Below are positions 1 to 7,386 of a stretch of DNA of 64,000 nt, in pieces. The notes under the pieces are model-generated. The model was given only the letters and a program-made list of their open reading frames with translations, did no database searches and was not told where the DNA came from. Source of the DNA: Candidatus Saccharimonadota bacterium. Lineage in GTDB: Bacteria; Patescibacteriota; Saccharimonadia; Saccharimonadales; Saccharimonadaceae. The DNA lies in contig CAJPNK010000004.1 in assembly GCA_905372095.1 (NCBI GenBank), forward strand, positions 1 through 64,000, written 5' to 3'. Every line of letters begins with the position of its first letter. Within the stretch, counting starts at the first letter, position 1. A program made the position numbers and the translations under genes.

Positions 1-114
1 GCGATGCTGGCGGCTCTCCAGCTTCTCCGGATGTTAGAACTGCTCCTCCAACTCCAGGTGGCGATGCTGGCGGCTCTCCAGCTTCTCCGGATGTTAGAAC
101 TGCTCCTCCAACTC
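1..114 (+). repeat. 60-bp tandem repeat, two copies, in coding sequence
   Basis: Two adjacent 60-bp units (1-60 and 61-120) are identical over their first 54 bases. In the frame of the downstream gene each unit encodes a 20-residue Ala/Gly/Ser/Pro/Thr-rich period beginning DAGGSPASP and ending TAPPTP. A third, degenerate unit (DAGTGGEG) follows. More copies may lie upstream of the window. Confidence 0.9.
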
Positions 115-1865
115 CGGACAATGATGCTGGCACTGGAGGCGAAGGACTGCAACAGATGCTAGCTAGAAAAGATGAACTACTTAATGAGATATTGGCTTTA
201 GCTCTTAACGGTGGTGATCAAGATGAGATAAAAAGACTAGGGTTGGAGCTTGCAGATTTGGTTAAACGCATGACTTCAGGTTCGGAGACCTCAGCGACCA
301 GAAGTGCTCCTCCTCCGGCTCCTCAGCCAACATCAAGAACTAGTACTAGAGGCGCGCGTCAAACCCGACCATCGCCGCAACCAGGCGGTACTCCAGGCGG
401 CCCAGGTAGTCCAGGTACTCCGCCTCCTGCTCCGCCGCAACCAGGCGGCCCAACCGGCCCAGAGCCTGGACGTCCAGCCCCTCCAACCCCAGATCATAAT
501 GCTGGCCAGCCTAAAACCCTAGAGCAGGAAGAACGAGAGCTAGAGGAGCGGCTCGCAAAAATTAGAGAAGAGCGAAACGCTCCGTACGCCGCGAAACTTG
601 ATGCATATGCTGAGCTTTTGGCTAAGGAAGAGTCCAAAAGAGCTGACGGCGGCTTCCGCTTTAGTATCATGCATTGGGTCGGCGGGCCTGGCAATAATCG
701 CAAGCGCGAAAAGCGCCGCGAGGCGCTGGATGAGGCCGGTAAAGCCTTGAAAAAGGAAGTATTGGCCTATTTGCGCCAAAAGGTTAAAACGAAGCGCCAG
801 AACGGCGAGTACCAGGGCACAGACGACGAGATCGCACAGCAAATGTCTGATGAGATGTTTGATGAGCAGCGCAAGATATTCGGCCAGCGATTACAAGAAC
901 GCAAAGACGAAATCCTAAGGAGCGAAAGCGACAAGCTGCGCAACCGTATTTTGGCCAAGATTGGCAGCTGGATTGGTATGGAAAAATCTACCAAAAATAG
1001 CCTGAAAGCGGCGGCTGTCGGAGTTGGCCACGGTTTGGTCAAGGGTGCAGCTGTTGGCGCGCTGACTGGGCTGTTCGGCGTGACCTGGCCCATCTCTATG
1101 GTTGCTGGTGCGGCTGCTGCGACAATTGGCGACCGGATGATCAGGCGCGGCGTCCGTTTGGATGCTATAAGGCGGGGTCTCGGCGGGCAAAATGGTTCGC
1201 GCCAGCTGGTGGACGATGATAAGTTTGCTAGGATAAAAGAAAAAGCCGAGGGCAAGAAGCGCAGCCAAGAGTTTATGGCCGACAAGATGTTGAAGCTTTC
1301 CCGCAAGGATAGCTATGCTGCTGGTGATAGGCTCTCGAAAGAGACGGACGAACGTATCGGCAAACATAAGGTAGCTCTAGGTATCGGCAGGGTCGCTGGC
1401 GGTGCTGTCGGTGGCATCGGCGGTCGCTGGGTCGGCCAGCAGCTCCACGACCATACGCCGGTAGGCCAGGCCGTGGATAGTGCTAAAAGAAATGTTCACG
1501 AATTTATCCATAGAGAGGATACTGCTGCCGCCGCTGCAGAACGGGAGTACCAAGGTAAAATTGATGAGCTAAACCGACGAATAGATGAGCTTAATAATAG
1601 GCTTGAACGAGCTGCTGCTGGCAACATTGATAACTCAGGTTCGTTTAGCAACTGGGAATATCCGTGGGATTGGGCGGTTGATCAGTTTGGCGAAAATAAC
1701 GCTATATCTAAGTTGTACGAATTAGCCGATGCTGCCGCGCGGGATGGCCACAATATCCAGTGGCATGGCTACGGTGATACCCAATGGCTGTCGATAGACG
1801 GCAAGAGCGATACGCAGTCAGTCTTGGAGATTTTGAATAAGTACAATTACGGTTTAGCAGCATAA
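3..1865 (+). CDS. Repeat-bearing Pro/Gly-rich and charged coiled-coil protein, 5'-truncated by window
   Basis: The first ATG of this frame is at 156, but the frame is open back to position 3, so the gene starts outside the window. Order of parts: tandem 20-residue repeats; a short helical stretch; a Pro/Gly-rich linker (about 300-500); a Glu/Arg/Lys-rich coiled coil (about 510-960); an Ala/Gly-rich hydrophobic segment (about 1010-1130) that could be a glycine-zipper membrane hairpin; a second Gly-rich stretch (about 1380-1440); a short coiled coil (about 1560-1620); and a Trp-rich C-terminus. Function is not recognised. Two DUF5663-like genes follow, and the same pairing recurs at 44.3-46 kb. 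A scaffold or surface-associated role is only a guess. Confidence 0.75.
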   Translation, partial: DAGGSPASPDVRTAPPTPGGDAGGSPASPDVRTAPPTPDNDAGTGGEGLQQMLARKDELLNEILALALNGGDQDEIKRLGLELADLVKRMTSGSETSATRSAPPPAPQPTSRTSTRGARQTRPSPQPGGTPGGPGSPGTPPPAPPQPGGPTGPEPGRPAPPTPDHNAGQPKTLEQEERELEERLAKIREERNAPYAAKLDAYAELLAKEESKRADGGFRFSIMHWVGGPGNNRKREKRREALDEAGKALKKEVLAYLRQKVKTKRQNGEYQGTDDEIAQQMSDEMFDEQRKIFGQRLQERKDEILRSESDKLRNRILAKIGSWIGMEKSTKNSLKAAAVGVGHGLVKGAAVGALTGLFGVTWPISMVAGAAAATIGDRMIRRGVRLDAIRRGLGGQNGSRQLVDDDKFARIKEKAEGKKRSQEFMADKMLKLSRKDSYAAGDRLSKETDERIGKHKVALGIGRVAGGAVGGIGGRWVGQQLHDHTPVGQAVDSAKRNVHEFIHREDTAAAAAEREYQGKIDELNRRIDELNNRLERAAAGNIDNSGSFSNWEYPWDWAVDQFGENNAISKLYELADAAARDGHNIQWHGYGDTQWLSIDGKSDTQSVLEILNKYNYGLAA

Positions 1866-1903
1866 AATGAGATAACAGTAAAACAAAAAGGAAAGGTAAA
1901 TGA

Positions 1904-2329
1904 ATGTTCAACGTCGATGATAATTTGCTAGCAGCCGCTGGCTACGATGTAGAGAAGCTATCAGAAGAGAAGAAAGAACAGTATCGCCGCGAGATGTCTA
2001 AGGAGCTAAACAAGCGAGCGTCCGAGCAGCTGTTGGTACGGCTTTCCAAAGAGGAGGCGCTAGAATTCGAAGACGTCAACAGTAACCCAGACCGAACGCG
2101 GCGCTGGCTGGCTGAGTTTCACGGCGATTATGCTAGCCGCCAGGATTACCAGGCTATCCGTGAATTGTTCGAAACTGACGAAGATGCGATGAGTTTCTAC
2201 GCGTCTGCGCTGTGGATGCGCTATGCTGTGCCAGATTACGGCAAAATCATGCAAGAAGTCATGAATGAATACGTCGAAGAATTAGCCGATATGCGCCGCG
2301 CTGTCAATGAGCAGCTCGGTATTGCGTAG
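1904..2329 (+). CDS. DUF5663-like small acidic protein
   Basis: 141-residue, acidic, all-helical-looking protein starting MFNVDDNLLAAAG. It resembles the next gene (MFQLDDKFLEEVG) and the gene at 44304-44600 in its N-terminal pattern: hydrophobic start, then LL/FL-x-x-G, then a region like RLSKEEALEFE. The Shine-Dalgarno AAAGG lies 7-12 bases before ATG 1904. It has no membrane segment, signal peptide or catalytic motif. The family name is from memory of Saccharibacteria annotation, and the function is unknown. Its position right after the large repeat protein suggests a partner or adaptor. Confidence 0.7.
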   Translation: MFNVDDNLLAAAGYDVEKLSEEKKEQYRREMSKELNKRASEQLLVRLSKEEALEFEDVNSNPDRTRRWLAEFHGDYASRQDYQAIRELFETDEDAMSFYASALWMRYAVPDYGKIMQEVMNEYVEELADMRRAVNEQLGIA

Positions 2330-2335
2330 CAGCAC

Positions 2336-2341
2336 TATAAT
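2336..2341 (+). promoter_or_regulatory. -10 element TATAAT before 2376 gene
   Basis: TATAAT lies 34 bases upstream of ATG 2376. A second hexamer, TATACT, is at 2346-2351. A leadered start with a Shine-Dalgarno fits this gene. Confidence 0.5.
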
Positions 2342-2375
2342 CGGTATACTAAATGCATAGGCAAGAGGGGGTGAA

Positions 2376-2807
2376 ATGTTTCAATTAGACGATAAGTTTC
2401 TCGAAGAGGTGGGTCTGGGCAGCTTGCCAGACGACCAGAAAAAACTGTTTCTCGACCACTTTCGCGAGCAGCTAGAGCTGCGTGTTGGTTTGCAGCTTAG
2501 CGAGGGTTTGAGCGAGATACAGCTGGCAGAGTTTGAGAGTTTTATGGATCGCGATATGGTGCGGGTGACGTCCTGGCTGGACGCTAACGCGCCGGATTTC
2601 GAAAATGATCAGATTTATGTACAATTGAAAGCTAATGCGCCAGCCAACGTGCCGCAAAATGCGATACTAGCAGAGTACGCGTCGCTGAAGTGGTTGGGCC
2701 AGCATCGTCCGAACTATCGCGAGGTGGTGATGCAGACAGTCAAGGCTCTCAAGGAAGAAGTTATCGCGAACCGCGATATGATTCTTCTAGGCGACGCGGG
2801 AGCATAG
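2376..2807 (+). CDS. DUF5663-like small acidic protein (second copy)
   Basis: 143 residues. The N-terminal half (FLEEVGLGSLPDDQKKLFL, then a Glu-rich region with LSEIQLAEFE) is the clearest example in the window of the pattern shared with 1904-2329 and 44304-44600. It is predicted helical, acidic and cytoplasmic. A strong Shine-Dalgarno (GAGGGGGTG) sits just before ATG 2376, and its own -10 is at 2336, so it may be transcribed separately from the gene before it. Function unknown. It ends 68 bases before the convergent fmt gene. Confidence 0.75.
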   Translation: MFQLDDKFLEEVGLGSLPDDQKKLFLDHFREQLELRVGLQLSEGLSEIQLAEFESFMDRDMVRVTSWLDANAPDFENDQIYVQLKANAPANVPQNAILAEYASLKWLGQHRPNYREVVMQTVKALKEEVIANRDMILLGDAGA

Positions 2808-2875
2808 ACTACGGCCGCGGTTGCGGATTTAGGTGCTTGCTTGCGATTACAATTGTCACGGTTGATGGTTGGCGA

Positions 2876-3793
2876 CTATCTTTGTAGCGGGTAGCCGCGC
2901 AAGAAAGCGTCGGCACTGATAGTTTTGCCGCTCGGGGCGATAACCTCGCTGATTGAAAGGTAATTACCGTCGGTGCATTTGATGTCAAGCGGTGTTTCTG
3001 GAGTAGAGACGGCGCGGGCTTTGGTGATGATTAGGTTATATTGGTCGACTTTTAGGCGCGAACGCGGATAAATCAGGTGGGCGCGAATTTTGGCTTCCGC
3101 TTGGTCTGCGGTTAACTGTTGCGGATCGAGACGGCTATCGTCTTTGTTGAGTAGCGAGCAATAGGTAGCGCGGCTATTGTCTTGCGGTGTTGGTTGCAGT
3201 ATACCGTTTATGATGTCAGGCAACTTCTGTGTTAATAATTGCGCACCGAGCTGGCCGAGGGTTTGATAAAGCTCGGGCTGGGTCTCAGTAAAGTCTAGCG
3301 GGTAAGTTTCTTGGTGGTATATCGGGCCGGCATCCATCGCTTGCTCTAACTGCATGATGGTTACACCGGTGATTTTATCTCTGTTAGCGATAGCTGATTC
3401 GATGGGCGACGGGCCGCGGTATTTTGGCAGCAGCGACGGATGAACGTTGATGATACCAGGCTGGAATAGGTCGATGATTGTTTGCGGGATAATCTTGCCG
3501 TAGCTAACCAAGACGCCAGTTGGCCGCGGCGTAATATTTTTTATATCACTTATGATATCTTTTAGTCGTTTTGGCTGCCAGACTGGAATGCGGTGCTGGC
3601 TAGCAAATTGTTTGACGGCAGGCTGGATAAGCTTGTTGCTGCGGCCGCGGCGGGAGTCCGGCTTGGTGATGACGGCCGCGATATTAAAACCAGCTTCAAC
3701 GAGCGCGCGCAGGCTATACAAGCTAAAGTCTTCGGTGCCGAAGAATACTATCGGCTGGCGGCTAATCCCAGAGGTCGGCGTTGTCTTTGACAT
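2876..3793 (-). CDS. fmt: Methionyl-tRNA formyltransferase
   Basis: 305 residues, the normal family length. It formylates Met on initiator tRNA using 10-formyl-THF. The N-terminal Rossmann-type formyltransferase domain carries the catalytic triad Asn116, His118 (in HPSLLPKYRG, 118-127) and Asp154, followed by the C-terminal OB-like tRNA-binding domain. It is the last gene of priA-def-fmt. Its ATG lies inside def, a 32-base overlap, with only a weak GAAAG ribosome site, so it is probably translationally coupled. With def and map nearby in the window, the whole N-terminal Met processing chain is present. Confidence 0.96.
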   Translation of the reverse strand: MSKTTPTSGISRQPIVFFGTEDFSLYSLRALVEAGFNIAAVITKPDSRRGRSNKLIQPAVKQFASQHRIPVWQPKRLKDIISDIKNITPRPTGVLVSYGKIIPQTIIDLFQPGIINVHPSLLPKYRGPSPIESAIANRDKITGVTIMQLEQAMDAGPIYHQETYPLDFTETQPELYQTLGQLGAQLLTQKLPDIINGILQPTPQDNSRATYCSLLNKDDSRLDPQQLTADQAEAKIRAHLIYPRSRLKVDQYNLIITKARAVSTPETPLDIKCTDGNYLSISEVIAPSGKTISADAFLRGYPLQR

Positions 3794-4337
3794 ATCTTTC
3801 GTAGTCGAGCGGATCGAGCTCGCCCTCGTCGTTTAAGCGATAAAAAGCCTGATGATCGTCGCGAATGTGGTCGACGAAAACGATGCCGTTGCAGTGGTCG
3901 ATTTCGTGCTGCAAGACGCGTGCCAGAAAGCCGTTGGCCTTGATGCGGATTTCGTTGCCGTCGATATTGATGGCTTTAACGCGGATTTTGCTGTAGCGGG
4001 GGACTTTGCCGTAAAAATCCTTGACACTGAGGCAGCCTTCGTAATCGTAGGTGATTTCGCCTTCATACTTGACGATTTCTGGATTGATTAGCGGGATAAA
4101 TTCTTGGTTGTCTTTGTCTTCGAAATCGGCGCGAACGATGACGACGCGCTCGAGGCGGTCGATTTGCACGGCGGCCAGGGCAGCGCTAATTTCGTGCGGC
4201 CGGGAATTCTCCCAGTCGATACTGGCGTCAGTCATATCTTTGATGAGCTGGCGGGTTTCGTCGGAGACGACATGAACTCGCTGCGATTTCTGGCGCAGGT
4301 GCGGATTTGGCAGGGTAATGATAGCTTCTTTCTTCAC
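3762..4337 (-). CDS. def: Peptide deformylase
   Basis: 191 residues. It removes the formyl group from nascent proteins and is metal-dependent. Motif 2 is EGCLS at 100-104 (metal ligand Cys102) and motif 3 is HEIDH at 144-148 (both His and catalytic Glu present). Motif 1, normally GxGLAAxQ, reads SAALAAVQ at 51-58: the first glycines are replaced but the Gln that binds the formyl/transition state is kept. The start is GTG at 4337. A TATAAT ends 8 bases upstream of it, overlapping the priA stop, and there is no Shine-Dalgarno, so def may also be made from a leaderless mRNA. It overlaps fmt. Confidence 0.95.
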   Translation of the reverse strand: MKKEAIITLPNPHLRQKSQRVHVVSDETRQLIKDMTDASIDWENSRPHEISAALAAVQIDRLERVVIVRADFEDKDNQEFIPLINPEIVKYEGEITYDYEGCLSVKDFYGKVPRYSKIRVKAINIDGNEIRIKANGFLARVLQHEIDHCNGIVFVDHIRDDHQAFYRLNDEGELDPLDYERYVKDNADLWD

Positions 4338-4345
4338 AACTTTAT

Positions 4346-4351
4346 ATTATA
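4346..4351 (-). promoter_or_regulatory. -10 element of def
   Basis: TATAAT on the minus strand, 8 bases before the GTG of def and overlapping the priA stop codon. It predicts an internal leaderless start. Confidence 0.5.
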
Positions 4352-6287
4352 ACAGATTTGCCGGGTCGATGTCGTATTGCCAGTGTGTTCGGGGTAATTG
4401 GCTGGCGATGGCGAGCAGTTTAGCGCGGTTAGTTGACTTGACGACAATTTGCCAGCGGTAGGTGTCGCGGACTCGCTCGTAGAAGGCTGGCGCCGGCCCA
4501 AAGAACGTAGTATCGGGGTATTCGCTGCGGAGTTTGGCGGCGAATTTTTGGGCGTTGCGAATGGCGGTGGCTTCGGTTTTGTAAATGCAAGTTAGTTTGA
4601 GTAAATAAACAAACGGCGGAAAAATGCCGCGGCGGCGTTCGGCTAGTTCGCTGGCGTAGAAGCTAGCGTAATCCTGGCGGATACCTTGGACAATGGTTGG
4701 GTTTTGCGGCTGATAAGTTTGAACGATAATTGATGTTGGCTGATCATTCCGTCCAACTCGGCCGATAACTTGGGCTAACAGCTGAAAGGTGCGTTCGCGA
4801 GTGGTAAAGTCGGGTAGAGCCAGACCAGCATCAGCCTGAATAATACCAACAGACGCCAGGCGGGGCAGGTCGAGGCCTTTGGCGACAACTTGGGTACCAA
4901 TGATGATATCGATATGTCCGTCGTAGAGTTCTTGATAGCGCTGATTAAGGCTATTTTTGCTGGTAATGTCGCCGTCGAAGCGGGCGAGGGCAGCCTGCGG
5001 GAAGAGCTTTTGCAGCTCGCTCTCAATCAGCTTGGTGCCGATGCCCTTGTGGACAATATCAGTGCTGCCGCAATCAGGGCAGGCGGTGGGCACGCGTTCG
5101 CGGTATCCGCAAATGTGGCAAATTAGCGCGTGCCGGTCGGCATGCAAAGTCATTGGAATAAAGCAGCGCGGGCATAAAGCGCTCCAGCCGCAATTCTGAC
5201 AAAGAGTGGTGCTGGCGGTGCCGCGGCGATTGTGATAAATTAACGTTTGTTTGTTGTTTTCGAGATTTTGGTTGATAGTATTTAATAATAAGTCGGATAG
5301 AAAACGATGGCGCAAAAAGCCGTTTTTCGATGTCATATCTACAACGTTTATAGAGGGAGTGATGATGTTTGGGTTGGCACGGGCTGGTAAATTGATGATG
5401 GGCCGGCCAGTTTTGGCAGCGAGGTAATATTCGCTGACCAGCGGCGTGGCTGAACCTTGTACTACAGTAGCATGGTGATATCGAGCTAGAATGGCGGCTG
5501 TCCGCAATGCAGAGTAGCGCGGTGTTTGGTCTTGTTTGAGTGCTGGTTCGTGAGCTTCGTCGATAATGATCGCGCCGATGTTGTTAAATGGCATAAACAA
5601 GGCTGAGCGCGGACCGATAACGACATTTGGCTGGGCAGCATTGAGTGCTTGCAGCCAAGCGTGGTGGCGCTGGGCTTCGGTTTGTTGCGAATGGGTGGTG
5701 ATGAGGTTGGGAAAAGAGTGTTGAAATTCGGCGATTAGCTGGGCGGTCAAAGCAATTTCTGGAACAATTACGATGACAGATTTGCCAGTAGCAATCAGCC
5801 TCTTGGCGTATTCTATGTAGACGGCGGTTTTGCCGCTGCCAGTGACGCCGTGCAGAATAACGGTGCCGCTTTTGGCGTTTAGCAGGCTGCCAATGGCGGC
5901 CGACTGGTCTTTGTTGAGTACAAAATGTGTTCTATCTCTTCGTGTTGCTGCAGTGCTGTTTGAGCTTAGAGTGCGGCGTTTCTTGGTGAGGCCGCTTGGC
6001 AAGATGGTTTGTAAAACTAATGCCAGATGAGCGATGTAGTAATTACTCATCCATTGTGCAGTTTGCAACAACGGACGCGGTAACGGGGGTAGATCGAGGA
6101 TTGTTGTAATTTCTTTAGTAGCAAAATCAGGTTTAGTTGTTTTTTTTACAACTATACCGTTGAGCAATTGCTGACCGATTGATATAATGACAACAGCGCC
6201 GATAGCCAGAGGCTGCTGGCTGCTGTAAGTGAATACGCAAGCGTCGGCTTTAACGATTTTGGTGGGCGCTACTTCATAATAATGCAT
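4347..6287 (-). CDS. priA: Primosomal protein N' (replication restart helicase)
   Basis: 646 residues. A 3'-to-5' DNA helicase that rebuilds replication forks. The N-terminal DNA-binding domain is followed by Walker A GVTGSGKT (about 147-154), DEAH at 242-245, and a zinc-binding insert with four CxxC pairs (CQNCGW, CPRC, CHIC, CPDC, about 360-405), then helicase C-terminal motifs (GTQVVAKGLDLPRL, QVIGRVGR). The zinc region is complete. ATG 6287 is preceded by TATAAT only 6 bases away and no Shine-Dalgarno, a leaderless start. It is the first gene of priA-def-fmt and is divergent from the 6337 gene. Confidence 0.96.
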   Translation of the reverse strand: MHYYEVAPTKIVKADACVFTYSSQQPLAIGAVVIISIGQQLLNGIVVKKTTKPDFATKEITTILDLPPLPRPLLQTAQWMSNYYIAHLALVLQTILPSGLTKKRRTLSSNSTAATRRDRTHFVLNKDQSAAIGSLLNAKSGTVILHGVTGSGKTAVYIEYAKRLIATGKSVIVIVPEIALTAQLIAEFQHSFPNLITTHSQQTEAQRHHAWLQALNAAQPNVVIGPRSALFMPFNNIGAIIIDEAHEPALKQDQTPRYSALRTAAILARYHHATVVQGSATPLVSEYYLAAKTGRPIINLPARANPNIITPSINVVDMTSKNGFLRHRFLSDLLLNTINQNLENNKQTLIYHNRRGTASTTLCQNCGWSALCPRCFIPMTLHADRHALICHICGYRERVPTACPDCGSTDIVHKGIGTKLIESELQKLFPQAALARFDGDITSKNSLNQRYQELYDGHIDIIIGTQVVAKGLDLPRLASVGIIQADAGLALPDFTTRERTFQLLAQVIGRVGRNDQPTSIIVQTYQPQNPTIVQGIRQDYASFYASELAERRRGIFPPFVYLLKLTCIYKTEATAIRNAQKFAAKLRSEYPDTTFFGPAPAFYERVRDTYRWQIVVKSTNRAKLLAIASQLPRTHWQYDIDPANLL

Positions 6288-6293
6288 CGCCTA

Positions 6294-6330
6294 ATTATAC
6301 CTTGTCTACGGCAATTTAACACGCTACTAT
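6294..6330. promoter_or_regulatory. Divergent promoter pair, priA / 6337 gene
   Basis: The minus strand has TATAAT at 6299-6294, 6 bases before the priA ATG. The plus strand has TACTAT at 6325-6330, 6 bases before ATG 6337. The 49-base intergenic space holds both, and both starts look leaderless. Confidence 0.6.
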
Positions 6331-6336
6331 AAGCAT

Positions 6337-6993
6337 ATGTATTTCGAGAGTAGATCGCAAGCAGGAAAGATTTTGGCTGATCAATTGGTAGCCAAATATC
6401 GCTACGAAAACTGCGCTGTGGTAGCGCTAAGCAACGGCGGCGTAGTGGTGGGCGAGCAAATTGCGGCGCAACTGCACTGCGTGTTGATGTTGTTGGTATC
6501 GCAGGATATCGAGATACCAGGCGAAGGAATGAATTTTGGAGCGGTGTCGCAAACTGGCGATTTCACATATAATGATGAATTTTCGGCAGGCGAGATTGAT
6601 GAGTATACGAGTGAATTTCATGGCTATTTGGCCGAGAAGAGACGCGAAACATATAGTAGTCTCAATCGCTTGATCGGCGATGGCGGTACAGTCGATAAAG
6701 ATATGCTGAAAGATCGCGTGGTGGTGCTGGTATCGGATGGCTTTGCTAATACTGCTAGCGTTGGAGTGGCTTTAGACTTCTTGAAGCCGATTAGGATTCT
6801 GAGGTTGGTCGTAGCATCGCCAGTGGCGTCGGTGGCAGTGGTTGATCGGCTGCACATTACTGCTGATGAGCTACATTTGCTGGACGTTAAAGAGAATTTC
6901 TTGGGAGTTGATCATTATTATGAAGATAACAATGTGCCAACACTACAGCAATCAATTGATAAGATTAGCCAAATCATATTGAATTGGCGATAA
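6337..6993 (+). CDS. Phosphoribosyltransferase-like protein
   Basis: 218 residues. The fold pattern matches type I phosphoribosyltransferases of the COG1926 kind: an N-terminal strand-helix with ALSNGGVVVGEQIA, where related proteins have a RGG-type loop, and a hydrophobic strand then VVLVSDGFANTAS (about 128-140) at the place of the PRPP loop. The usual acidic pair plus T-G-x-T is degenerate, so activity is doubtful. No nucleobase specificity can be read. It has its own -10, 6 bases before the start. Confidence 0.6.
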   Translation: MYFESRSQAGKILADQLVAKYRYENCAVVALSNGGVVVGEQIAAQLHCVLMLLVSQDIEIPGEGMNFGAVSQTGDFTYNDEFSAGEIDEYTSEFHGYLAEKRRETYSSLNRLIGDGGTVDKDMLKDRVVVLVSDGFANTASVGVALDFLKPIRILRLVVASPVASVAVVDRLHITADELHLLDVKENFLGVDHYYEDNNVPTLQQSIDKISQIILNWR

Positions 6994-7074
6994 ATGGTCT
7001 TGAATTGGTTATGAAAAGAATGTAGAATAAAAAGCAACAGAACAAACTAAACTGGAAGAAAGGGGCTTGGCTAG

Positions 7075-7386
7075 ATGCTTGATGTATTCATTACCTCGCG
7101 GGTGCGTCGTAAGATAGTTGTCGTCTATGCCAAATATCCAGATTTTCGGACGCATGTCCGCGGTTTGGCCAAGCTGATCAAGGAAGACCCCGGTAATATC
7201 CAGCGCGAATTGCGCCGGCTGGAAAAGGTCGGTTTTTTGCATGCCGAAAAGCAGGGTAATACACGGATTTACTCGACTAATAAACAATTCCCGATTTTCA
7301 AAGAATTGCAAAGTATTGTCATTAAGTCGCAGCAGCACGCTAATAGCAATCGGCCGAAACGTACAACTTCCGAGATTAGTAGATGA
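7075..7386 (+). CDS. Winged-helix (ArsR-type) transcriptional regulator
   Basis: 103 residues. The compact winged-helix layout has a recognition helix region GNIQRELRRLEKVGFL (about 41-56) and a wing GNTRIYSTNK, ending in a basic tail. No metal-binding Cys motif is visible, so it is not a classical ArsR sensor. A GAAAGGGG Shine-Dalgarno precedes ATG 7075. Its stop overlaps the recJ start (ATGA), so the two are coupled. Targets cannot be read from the sequence. Confidence 0.75.
   Translation: MLDVFITSRVRRKIVVVYAKYPDFRTHVRGLAKLIKEDPGNIQRELRRLEKVGFLHAEKQGNTRIYSTNKQFPIFKELQSIVIKSQQHANSNRPKRTTSEISR

Noticed and set aside
1..120. Two long repeats might be the end of a CRISPR array
   Set aside because: The units are directly adjacent without spacers and continue in frame into a protein, so they are coding repeats.
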